A stretch of DNA of 64,000 nt, taken from contig MKVW01000001.1 in NCBI GenBank assembly GCA_001898965.1, positions 990,068-1,054,067 of the forward strand, read 5' to 3'. Positions 46,210 through 54,059 of the stretch are shown one piece after another. This DNA comes from Rhizobiales bacterium 62-17 (lineage in GTDB: Bacteria; Pseudomonadota; Alphaproteobacteria; Rhizobiales; Beijerinckiaceae). Under the pieces are notes generated by a model that did not search any database, was not told the origin of the DNA, and saw only the letters and a list, made by a program, of their open reading frames with translations. Position numbers and translations under genes: made by a program. Position 1 is the first letter of the stretch. Each line of letters begins with the position of its first letter.

Positions 46210-47235
46210 TTATTTGTTCACCGACAGCACCGATTGCACCGTCTTGCGCTGTTCGGGCGTCAATTGGCCGATGGCCGAATTCACTGCCTTGCGGGTTTCC
46301 TCCGGGCCGATGAAATCGACATAGCGCTGCGATTTCTCACCTTCGGCGATCAAGGCCGGATCTTTGAGGGCGCGCGCGACGGCGGCATTGACGAAGGCGA
46401 GCCGGGCGGCGGGAATGTTGGCCGGCATGATCAGGATGCGGCCGAGATCTTCCACGGTGCCGTGAAAGTCGAACAACCACTGCGCTTCCGGCGACAGCTT
46501 TTCCATCTCGTAGACAGTCGGCAGATCGGGGAAGAAGCGTGACTTGCGCCGCGCCATATTGGCGATCGCTCTCAGGTCGCCGGCCTTTACATAATTGTTG
46601 GCGGACGTGTCGGAAACATAGATGGCGTCCATCTCATTGCGCGCCACCGCCAGTGCCGCCTCGCTGCTGCCCTTGTAGCCCATCACGATCTTGCAATTGA
46701 GCTTCAGGGCTTCGCAGGTGATCTGTGCGCCATCCGACAGTCCGTCGATCGGGCCGCTGGACGACCAGTTCAGCGGCCGGCCGAGTTTGCGGACGTCGTC
46801 GATGGTGCGCAGCGGCGATTGCACAGGCACCAGCCAGACCCAAGGCGAGGCACTGACCGTGCCGAGCTGTGTCAGCTTGCTGAGATCATAGCGCACGCCG
46901 GACATGCCCATGATTTGCGCCAGGCCGGCCGCCGTGCCATTGGCCAGCATCAGTTGCAGCCCATCGGGCGGAGCGATGCTCAGATTGTTCATGGCGCTGA
47001 TGCTGCCGGCGCCGGGCTGGTTCTCGACCACCACATTGGCGCCGAGCTCATGGGACAGATAGGGCGCGATCATGCGCGCATAGGCATCGTACCCACCGCC
47101 GGGTCCAAAGCCGACGATCATCCGTACCGTTTTGCCCTTGTAGAATTGTGCCTCGGCATCCTGGGCTTGCGATGTCCCCATGGCCGCCAGCAGCGCGACA
47201 GCACCCAGCATGCAACGGACTTTCGTCCCTGCCAT
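46210..47235 (-). CDS. TctC/Bug-type substrate-binding protein
   Basis: A 341-residue periplasmic binding protein. A signal peptide (cleavage near SQA-QDAE) leads to KTVRMIVGFGPGGGYDAYARM, ENQPGAGSISAMNNLS and PDGLQLMLANG. The region around residue 185 has two cysteines (ITCEALKLNCKIV) that may form a disulfide, absent from the other four binding proteins in the window. A GGGAGG site precedes the ATG at 47235. It lies 79 bases downstream of the MarR gene on the same strand. Confidence 0.9.
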   Translation of the reverse strand: MAGTKVRCMLGAVALLAAMGTSQAQDAEAQFYKGKTVRMIVGFGPGGGYDAYARMIAPYLSHELGANVVVENQPGAGSISAMNNLSIAPPDGLQLMLANGTAAGLAQIMGMSGVRYDLSKLTQLGTVSASPWVWLVPVQSPLRTIDDVRKLGRPLNWSSSGPIDGLSDGAQITCEALKLNCKIVMGYKGSSEAALAVARNEMDAIYVSDTSANNYVKAGDLRAIANMARRKSRFFPDLPTVYEMEKLSPEAQWLFDFHGTVEDLGRILIMPANIPAARLAFVNAAVARALKDPALIAEGEKSQRYVDFIGPEETRKAVNSAIGQLTPEQRKTVQSVLSVNK

Positions 47236-47314
47236 ATTCAATCCTCCCATATATGCCCCGCTTTCAGCGTGGGCTTGTCATCATAAGAGCCGGGGCTCTT
47301 CGACTTCTCAATAC

Positions 47315-47803
47315 TTATTCTAAGCCAACTTCGTCGTCTGCCAAGTTCTCACTGATCTTGAGGAGCATGGTGCGAAACCGCTTCTCGTCGGCCTCCGAAA
47401 ACCCCTTCAAGGCGATTTTATTGACCTCGACCGCCAGCGGCACAAGCTTACGCTCAAGCGCGCGTCCGGCTGATGTCAGAAACACATAGACATTCTTGCG
47501 GTTACCCTTTTGCTGGCGCAGCTCGACATAGCCCAACTCTTCCATGGCCTTCACAGCGGCGAAGGTGGAGGGGCGGGTGACGCCGGCCTGCACGCCAAGC
47601 TCCGCCTGGCTCAGCCCGTCCTGCTGCCAGAGGATGCGCAGAAACGTCCAATGGCCGTGGGCGACCGAGATTTTGGCCAGCCGCACCTGCAAGGCGCGCA
47701 CGAGCGCCTTGCCGGACAGCTTCACCAGATGAGCCATACGGTCGGAAGGATCGACCGCGATTGGTTTGCTTGCCCGGCGCGCCATTTGATCTCGCGATGT
47801 CAT
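47315..47803 (-). CDS. MarR-family transcriptional regulator
   Basis: A 162-residue winged-helix regulator with FLRILWQQDGLSQAELGVQAGVTRPSTFAAVKAMEELGYVELRQQ in segments and the wing KGNRKNVYVFLTSAGRALE. The frame opens at a TTG (47842), but the ATG at 47803 is more likely; neither has a convincing ribosome site. It lies between the Rieske oxygenase gene (60 bases upstream) and a TctC gene, and a perfect palindrome at 49184-49205 in front of the Rieske gene is its probable target. Confidence 0.88.
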   Translation of the reverse strand: MTSRDQMARRASKPIAVDPSDRMAHLVKLSGKALVRALQVRLAKISVAHGHWTFLRILWQQDGLSQAELGVQAGVTRPSTFAAVKAMEELGYVELRQQKGNRKNVYVFLTSAGRALERKLVPLAVEVNKIALKGFSEADEKRFRTMLLKISENLADDEVGLE

Positions 47804-47862
47804 TGCAAAGGACCGCTTGGATCGCACGTCCGCGCGCGTCAAACAAATTCATTCCGTCGCGC

Positions 47863-49134
47863 TCATTCCGCCGGTTGCAGATGTTTGGCCGATTTGGGCT
47901 CGAAAACTTCGATCACATCGCGGGCGATCGGAGAATAGCCGGCATGGGTGCGCATGATCCAATTGCCGAAGCCGTCGCTGTTGTGATGTTTCTTGCGTTC
48001 GTTGGGCAGATCGAGCCGCACGTTCTGCGCCGGATCGCGGAAAATGGCGATCGGGTCCTGGCCCGCCTGCACCTTTTCGATCTCGCGCATGATCATCCGA
48101 CGATATTGCGCGATGCCAGAATCGGAGACGCCGAGATTTTCCTTCGTGCGGTCGGCGACGGCGCCTTGGGTGATCCAGGCCATCATGTCCTGGGTGTCGA
48201 CATTGTCGAGAATGAACTCGCCGTTCTCGTCCTTGAACGGCACGTTATAGGTGTGGATTTTGGCGAGCAGATGCGGCGGCACGGGCTGGTTCTTCGGCGG
48301 CATATAGGCCGTGTACCACATATGCATCGTGTGCTGATCGTCGACCGGCACGCGGATCTGGAAGGCATAGTAGCGCGAGGTTTCATCGCCATTGCCGACC
48401 GACAGCATGTTGGGGAACACCACCGGATGGCCGATGCGCCAATCGTCGGAATCCTCCGAATGGCCTTCCAGCAGGCGATGCTTGGTCATGCCATATTCGA
48501 ATTCCTTGAAGGCGATCTTTTCGTGACGGGTCGAGATCGCGACCTTCACGCCTTCCTGTTCCTTGACGAATTCATAGGTGTGGCCATGCAGCCATTCGGT
48601 GTGAATGGGATCGAGCGAATTTTCCATGGCTTGCAGCCAGTTCACCGGGATCAGCGCGCGCCCGAGCATGCGGATGGCGCCCTCGACCACGAATCCGTCC
48701 CAGCGCGGCAGCAACGGCTGCGGCTGGGGGCCGAGATAGGCGAACAGCATGCCGTTGAGTTCTTCCACGGGATAGCCAGCGGTCTTGATCTTGTCCTTGA
48801 AGCCCATGCGCTCGGGCTCATTAGGTTGGCTCAGGCATTGGCCCGTCTTGCCGAACTCCCAGCCATGATATGGGCAGCGCAAACCCTTCTCGGTGGGGAT
48901 GCCATAGGCCAGCGACGCGCCGCGATGCGGGCACTTCTCCGCCACCAGGCCATAGCTGCCCTCGCGGTTGCGATAGAGAACGAGATCTTCGCCCAGCAGG
49001 CGCACGCGCATCGTCCAGCGCTCGCTCAGTTCCGATACGGCGGCGACCGGCTGCCAGTAGCGCCGCATCAGATCGCCGGCCGGTGTGCCGGGTCCGATGC
49101 GGGTGATCAACTCGTTCTGTTCGGCGGTGAGCAT
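47863..49134 (-). CDS. Rieske non-heme iron oxygenase, alpha subunit (phthalate 4,5-dioxygenase-like)
   Basis: A 423-residue oxygenase. The Rieske cluster ligands are C68/H70 (CPHRGASL) and C87/H90 (CPYHGWEF). The mononuclear iron site is N172-x2-D175-x2-H178-x4-H183 in ENSLDPIHTEWLH. Overall pattern and length resemble the phthalate 4,5-dioxygenase oxygenase component and related ring- or O-demethylating enzymes. No reductase or ferredoxin gene is adjacent. The divergent neighbour is a Gfo/Idh/MocA dehydrogenase, as in phthalate clusters. The exact aromatic substrate is inference. Confidence 0.92.
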   Translation of the reverse strand: MLTAEQNELITRIGPGTPAGDLMRRYWQPVAAVSELSERWTMRVRLLGEDLVLYRNREGSYGLVAEKCPHRGASLAYGIPTEKGLRCPYHGWEFGKTGQCLSQPNEPERMGFKDKIKTAGYPVEELNGMLFAYLGPQPQPLLPRWDGFVVEGAIRMLGRALIPVNWLQAMENSLDPIHTEWLHGHTYEFVKEQEGVKVAISTRHEKIAFKEFEYGMTKHRLLEGHSEDSDDWRIGHPVVFPNMLSVGNGDETSRYYAFQIRVPVDDQHTMHMWYTAYMPPKNQPVPPHLLAKIHTYNVPFKDENGEFILDNVDTQDMMAWITQGAVADRTKENLGVSDSGIAQYRRMIMREIEKVQAGQDPIAIFRDPAQNVRLDLPNERKKHHNSDGFGNWIMRTHAGYSPIARDVIEVFEPKSAKHLQPAE

Positions 49135-49183
49135 TGTCCTCTCCTAGACTTGGCGGCAGCCCAGACTTGAATGGGTCTTATTA

Positions 49184-49205
49184 TAATGTTAGTTGCCTAA
49201 CATTA
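49184..49205. promoter_or_regulatory. Perfect palindrome in the Rieske/Gfo divergent promoter
   Basis: TAATGTTAG-TTGC-CTAACATTA: 9-bp arms around four bases, in the 122-base region between the divergent Rieske oxygenase and Gfo/Idh genes. Length and symmetry fit a MarR-family dimer; a MarR gene lies next to the Rieske gene. Confidence 0.85.
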
Positions 49206-49256
49206 AGTCGAGAGTTTGGCAAGCAGCCAAAACAAGACATGGACGGGGAGGGGGAC

Positions 49257-50414
49257 ATGGCAGCCCTGAAAATCGGTATCGTTGGCATGGGCGCGGCCGG
49301 CCGCGCCTTCCTGCCGGCTATTGAAAAGAGTGATGATTTTCAGCTTGTCGCTTTCGCCGAAGCGAATGCCGCCGCACGACAGGAGGCTGAGCGCGAGACG
49401 GGCGCGCAAGGCTATGCCGATGTGGGCGCGCTGATTGCACACCACGGCGTCGATGCGATCTATATCGCGACCCCGACGGAACAGCATCGTCCTCACGCTG
49501 AGGTTGCGTTCGCTGCCGGCAAACATGTGCTGACCGAGAAGCCGATGGCGGTGTCGCTTGAGGATGCGCAGGCTATGGTCACGGCAGCTGAGCAGGCCAA
49601 CCGCATTCTTCTGGTCGGTCATTCGCACAGCTATGACGCGCCCATTCACGCCATGCGCGACATCATCGCCAGTGGCCGCCTCGGCCGCGTCCGCATGATC
49701 AACACCATGGATTTCACCGATTGGATGTTTCGTCCGAGGCGTATCGAGGAGTTCGATGTCAAGCTCGGTGGCGGCGTCACCTTTCGGCAAGGCTCGCATC
49801 AGTTCGACATCATCCGTTTGCTCGGCGGCGGCGCCGTGCGCAGCGTCAGGGCGTCCACCTTCGATTGGGATCCGCGACGACCATCGATCGGCGCGCATAC
49901 GGTCTTTCTGACGTTCGAGGACGGCGCGACGGCGGTCGCGGTCTACAATGGCTATGGCTATTTCTCGACCATGGAGCTGACTGGCGACATCACCGAATGG
50001 GGCTTTGTCGAACCTTTGGCGCAAAGGCCAAAGCTGAAGCGGGAAGCAGTTTCAGAAGCCGAGCTTGCCGCCAAGCGCAGCCGGGCCAAGACGGCCATTC
50101 CGGCCGCGGCGCCTTATCAACCGACATTCGGCTTGACGCTGGTGAGCTGCGAGCGGGGAGACCTGCGCCAATCCCCCGGCGGTATTCTCGTTTACGACGC
50201 AAACGGCCGCGAGGAGATCGTCCTCGCCACTGACAAGACGCCGCGCGATCTCGTCCTGGCGGAATTCGCCGATGCCATTCTGGGCCGTAAGCCGCCCGTT
50301 CATACGGGCAAGTGGGGCCTCGCCAATCTGGAAATCTGCCTGACGGCCATGGAGTCATCCCGCCAGGGCCTGGAGCTTCCACTGCGCTTCCAGGAACCTC
50401 TGCCGCCGCCGTAA
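49257..50414 (+). CDS. Gfo/Idh/MocA-family oxidoreductase
   Basis: A 385-residue NAD(P)-dependent dehydrogenase. The Rossmann domain starts ALKIGIVGMGAAGRAFLPAIEKS, with the family motif VLTEKPMAVSLEDA (catalytic-region Lys-Pro) and the C-terminal GGVTFRQGSHQFDIIRLL, where the His likely acts in catalysis. A very strong GGGGAGGGGG site precedes the ATG at 49257. In phthalate pathways a member of this family dehydrogenates the cis-dihydrodiol made by the Rieske oxygenase, and the divergent arrangement here suggests the same partnership. Confidence 0.9.
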   Translation: MAALKIGIVGMGAAGRAFLPAIEKSDDFQLVAFAEANAAARQEAERETGAQGYADVGALIAHHGVDAIYIATPTEQHRPHAEVAFAAGKHVLTEKPMAVSLEDAQAMVTAAEQANRILLVGHSHSYDAPIHAMRDIIASGRLGRVRMINTMDFTDWMFRPRRIEEFDVKLGGGVTFRQGSHQFDIIRLLGGGAVRSVRASTFDWDPRRPSIGAHTVFLTFEDGATAVAVYNGYGYFSTMELTGDITEWGFVEPLAQRPKLKREAVSEAELAAKRSRAKTAIPAAAPYQPTFGLTLVSCERGDLRQSPGGILVYDANGREEIVLATDKTPRDLVLAEFADAILGRKPPVHTGKWGLANLEICLTAMESSRQGLELPLRFQEPLPPP

Positions 50415-50452
50415 GTTGCATCTGAGCATATCGAGTGGAGGGGCGGCGGGCC

Positions 50453-51661
50453 GTGGCGACGAGAAAACGCGACCTGCGCACCGGAACTCCGATCTGGTCG
50501 GTCCCTGCGGTGCGGGGGCCTCGCCATGATCGATTGCACCGCGATCTGCGGGTCGATGTTCTCGTGGTCGGGGCAGGCATATCCGGCGCTTTGACGGCGG
50601 AAGCACTCGCCGACGCGGGCCTGCAGGTCGCCATTGTCGACAGAAGGGGCGCCGCAAAGGGCTCAACCGCAGCCAGCACGGCCCTGGTTCAGTACGAGGT
50701 CGACGAACCTCTGACACTGCTCGCAAAGAAGATCGGCTCCGACAAGGCCATTCGTGCCTGGCGCCGTTCAGCCCTTGCATTGGGCAACCTGCGCGCCCGC
50801 ACGCGCGAGCTTGGTTTCGATTGCGGCCTTGAGGACCGCTCCAGTTTATATCTTTCTGGCGATCGGCTGGGGCGAGAGGCATTGCGGCTGGAAGCGGAAG
50901 CCCGTCGCGCGGCCGGTCTGGAAACCGTCTTCCTGAATCGCCGGGCCGTGCTCGACCGTTTCACGATCCGCCGCGAGGCGGCCTTGCTCAGCTTTGGCAA
51001 TATGGTCGCCGATCCCCGGCGGATGGCGCTCGGCTATTTGAGAGCGGCCACTGCCGCAGGCGCAACATTTTTCGCGTCGGTGGAGATCACCAAGGTCGAG
51101 GCGCGCGCGCGTCTGGTGCTGGCGCAGACCGCGCAGGGACCTGTCATTCGTTGCCGTTCCCTTGTGTTCGCCACCGGCTATGAAATTCCGCATCTTGTCC
51201 CGGCTTCGGGCCACAAGATCATCTCGACCTTTGCGCTGGCCACTAAACCGCAAACGAGACGGCTCTGGCCGGAGCGTTGTCTGATCTGGGAAGCGAGCGA
51301 TCCCTATCTCTACATGCGCACGACGGCGGATGGTCGCGTGATCGCTGGCGGCGAGGATGAAGAGTTTGCCGACGAAGCGAGGCGCGACGCGCTTCTGCCA
51401 GCCAAGATCGCGAAAATCGGGCGCGGTATGAATCGGCTCTTTCCGGAACTGGATATGCAGGCTGCTTTCGCCTGGACCGGATCCTTCGGGACAACCGCCA
51501 CCGGACTGCCCTCGATCGGCGAAATCCCTGGCCAGAGAAATTGCTGGGCCATCCTCGGCTTTGGCGGCAACGGCATCACCTACAGCCGCATTGCCAGCGA
51601 GATCATCCGCGCGCATTTCACCGGTCGCGCCGATCCGGACGCTGATCTTTACGCCTTCTGA
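50453..51661 (+). CDS. FAD-dependent oxidoreductase (DAO family)
   Basis: A 402-residue flavoprotein. The FAD motif is VDVLVVGAGISGALTAEALADAG at about residue 38, later RSLVFATGYEIPHL and the C-terminal GLPSIGEIPGQRNCWAILGFGGNGITYS that closes the FAD site of glycine/D-amino acid oxidase-like enzymes. The start is uncertain: GTG at 50453 has a GGAGGGG stretch before it; an in-frame GTG at 50435 is the alternative. It follows the Gfo/Idh gene by 38 bases and is probably cotranscribed. The oxidised substrate is unknown. Confidence 0.85.
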   Translation: MATRKRDLRTGTPIWSVPAVRGPRHDRLHRDLRVDVLVVGAGISGALTAEALADAGLQVAIVDRRGAAKGSTAASTALVQYEVDEPLTLLAKKIGSDKAIRAWRRSALALGNLRARTRELGFDCGLEDRSSLYLSGDRLGREALRLEAEARRAAGLETVFLNRRAVLDRFTIRREAALLSFGNMVADPRRMALGYLRAATAAGATFFASVEITKVEARARLVLAQTAQGPVIRCRSLVFATGYEIPHLVPASGHKIISTFALATKPQTRRLWPERCLIWEASDPYLYMRTTADGRVIAGGEDEEFADEARRDALLPAKIAKIGRGMNRLFPELDMQAAFAWTGSFGTTATGLPSIGEIPGQRNCWAILGFGGNGITYSRIASEIIRAHFTGRADPDADLYAF

Positions 51662-51790
51662 TCGGGCGCCAGGTTTGATGCTTGTTGCGCATTAATCGCT
51701 CCGGCGTTTGCATTTCACAATGCGCATTCTTTGGGCTCTACCGGGCGATCAAACGCTCACGAAAATGCTCTTGGAAACGGAGGAGGGATC

Positions 51791-52828
51791 ATGAAATTTC
51801 GTGTTTTGGCGGCGACGGCATTCGGGCTGTCGCTCGCGCTAGGCGCTACGGCGCAGGCGCAGGAGCCGATCAGCCTGCGCGCCATGGGCTCGTTCCATGT
51901 TGGTGGCAAACTGGTTGAGCTGTCCGGCCGGCCGGTGACCGAAGTGGTCTTCTCGCCCGGCGGCGTGCCAGCCAAGGTCGATCCGAACGGCACCTATCAG
52001 ACCGGACAGATGTATGTGCAGTATTTCCTGCCGCAGAACGAGAAGGGCTCCGTGCCGCTTCTGCTCTGGCACGGCGGCGGCATGACCGGCGTGAACTATG
52101 AGTCGACGCCGGATGGACGCCAGGGCTGGCTCGAATTCTTTCTGCGCAAGGGCTGGTCGGTTTACAATTCCGATGCGGTCGAGCGTGGCCGCTCGAGCTG
52201 GGCGATGTATCCCGATGTCATTCCGGGCCAGCCTGTGTTTCTGACCACCGCCAATCCGTTCGAACGTTTCCGCATCGGCGATGGCGTCAACAGCTACAAT
52301 GCCGATCCGGCGAAACGGAAATATCTGCCCGGCAACCAGTTCCCGCCCGATGGCTACGACAATTTCGTCAAGCAGATCGTGCCGCGCTGGACCTCCACCG
52401 ACGACATGATCATCGATGCCTACCTGGCCGAGGTCGACAAGGTCTGCCCGTGCGTCATCATGTTCCACAGCCAGGCCGGCCAGTTCGGTTTCAAAGTGGC
52501 TCAAGCACGCCCTGACAAAGTGAAAGCGCTCGTTGCGATTGAACCCGCCGGCATCGGCGATCCCACGAAAGCGGCGGCGCTAAAGGACATTCCGGTGTTG
52601 ATGGTGTTTGGCGATTTCATCGACCAGGATTCGCGCTGGCCGACGATCCGCAAGAACGCCACCGACTTCGGCGACAAGATCACCGCCGCGGGTGGTTCCG
52701 TCGAGGTGGTCAATCTTCCCGCCGTCGGCATCAAGGGCAATTCGCACATGATGATGATGGACAAGAACAACCTGGAAGTGTCGCAGCTCATCCAGACCTG
52801 GCTGGAAAAGAAGAAGCTGACGAAATAG
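51791..52828 (+). CDS. Secreted alpha/beta hydrolase (esterase-like)
   Basis: A 345-residue exported hydrolase. A signal peptide (cleavage near AQA-QEPI) is followed by the oxyanion region LLLWHGGGMTG, the nucleophile elbow FHSQAGQFGF (Ser in an H-S-Q-A-G context) and a C-terminal KGNSHMMMMD that supplies the catalytic His. A strong GGAGGAGGG site precedes the ATG. It would act in the periplasm, upstream of uptake. It lies 129 bases after the FAD oxidoreductase and before another TctC gene, with a terminator in between. Confidence 0.88.
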   Translation: MKFRVLAATAFGLSLALGATAQAQEPISLRAMGSFHVGGKLVELSGRPVTEVVFSPGGVPAKVDPNGTYQTGQMYVQYFLPQNEKGSVPLLLWHGGGMTGVNYESTPDGRQGWLEFFLRKGWSVYNSDAVERGRSSWAMYPDVIPGQPVFLTTANPFERFRIGDGVNSYNADPAKRKYLPGNQFPPDGYDNFVKQIVPRWTSTDDMIIDAYLAEVDKVCPCVIMFHSQAGQFGFKVAQARPDKVKALVAIEPAGIGDPTKAAALKDIPVLMVFGDFIDQDSRWPTIRKNATDFGDKITAAGGSVEVVNLPAVGIKGNSHMMMMDKNNLEVSQLIQTWLEKKKLTK

Positions 52829-52893
52829 GCGCTAGCCTTCGGCTCACCGCATTTTCTTCACGCGAATTCATCACTTCGCTTGAAAATGCGTGG

Positions 52894-52944
52894 CGGCCCG
52901 GCACCGTTCCCGGAGGGGGCGACGGTGCCGGGCCGTTTTGTTTT
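52894..52944 (+). terminator. Terminator after the alpha/beta hydrolase
   Basis: A perfect 14-bp stem (52894-52907 with 52922-52935), 14-base loop, followed by TTTTGTTTT. Confidence 0.93.
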
Positions 52945-53020
52945 GGCAGCTTTGCGAGGAACGTTCCGATCTTCTAAAATCATATATATAGGTCATTGAA
53001 TTTTTATCTGAGGGGGGATT

Positions 53021-54007
53021 ATGAACATTGCTCATATTTTGGCGCGGCTCGCCGTCGTGGCCATGCTGATTCCGGCTGGCGCGGCGATCGCGCCTGTCGC
53101 CGCCTGGCCGGAGAAGCCGGTCAAGATTGTGGTTCCCTTCGCGGCGGGCGGCACAACCGATGTCATCGCCCGCATTATCGGAGAGCGTTTGGGCGCGCGC
53201 CTCAAGGCGACGGTTTTGATCGAAAACATTCCCGGCGCTGGTGGAAACTCCGGTGCGGCGAGCGTCGCCAAGGCTGCCGGTGACGCCCATGTTCTGCTGA
53301 TGTCGACGCCGGGGCCGGCCATCATGAATCAATTCATGTATGCGCGCATGCCTTACGACACGGCGTCGGCTTTCACGCCGGTCGCCTTCGTTGCCTCGAT
53401 CCCCAGTGTTCTCATCGTCAACGCCAGCGCGGACTACAAGACCGTGGCCGAACTCGTCGCCAAGGCCAAAGCGCAGCCGCAGCAGTTTAACTATGGCAGC
53501 GCGGGTAACGGTTCGACCGGCCATCTCGGTGGCGCTTTGCTCAATATGGTCGCCGGGACGGATGCTCGTCATGTGCCTTATCGCGGTAGCGCGCCGATGT
53601 TGCAGGATCTCCTGGGCGGCAACATTCAGTTCACGATCGACAGCCTGCCTGGTGTCATCAGTTTCATCGAGGCGGGAACCGTGCGGGCGCTTGCCGTTAC
53701 GGGCGGGCGAAGAGCCGCTCAGCTTCCCAATGTGCCGACTTCGCTCGAGACGGGCTTTGGCGATATCAAGATTTCGACATGGGTGTGTCTGTTGGCGCCG
53801 GCTGGCATAGCGAAGGAAACGGCCGTGCAGATCAACAACGAGGTCAACGCCATTCTGGCGGAGGCGGACGTTCGCCAGAAGCTCGCCAATCTCGGGGCTG
53901 ATGTCGATCCTGAAATTCGAACGCCAGATGACTTGGCGCGCTTCCTGGCGAGCGAAACGCCGAATTGGAAACGTATGGTCGAGGCGGCGGGTGTGAAGAT
54001 CGAGTAA
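53021..54007 (+). CDS. TctC/Bug-type substrate-binding protein
   Basis: A 328-residue periplasmic binding protein. A short signal (cleavage near VAA-WPEK) is followed by KPVKIVVPFAAGGTTDVIARI, ENIPGAGGNSGAASVA, NYGSAGNGSTGHL and HVPYRGSAPMLQDLL, the most canonical of the five copies here. AGGGGGG precedes the ATG and an AT-rich stretch (ATATATATAG near 52983) may be its promoter. It has its own terminator. Confidence 0.93.
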   Translation: MNIAHILARLAVVAMLIPAGAAIAPVAAWPEKPVKIVVPFAAGGTTDVIARIIGERLGARLKATVLIENIPGAGGNSGAASVAKAAGDAHVLLMSTPGPAIMNQFMYARMPYDTASAFTPVAFVASIPSVLIVNASADYKTVAELVAKAKAQPQQFNYGSAGNGSTGHLGGALLNMVAGTDARHVPYRGSAPMLQDLLGGNIQFTIDSLPGVISFIEAGTVRALAVTGGRRAAQLPNVPTSLETGFGDIKISTWVCLLAPAGIAKETAVQINNEVNAILAEADVRQKLANLGADVDPEIRTPDDLARFLASETPNWKRMVEAAGVKIE

Positions 54008-54011
54008 GGCG

Positions 54012-54042
54012 ACAGCCCGGCACATGTGTGCCGGGCTGTTTT
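54012..54042 (+). terminator. Terminator after the TctC gene
   Basis: A perfect 12-bp stem (54012-54023 with 54028-54039) with an ATGT loop and four T residues. Confidence 0.9.
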
Positions 54043-54059
54043 GTTGAGTCAGACCAAGA

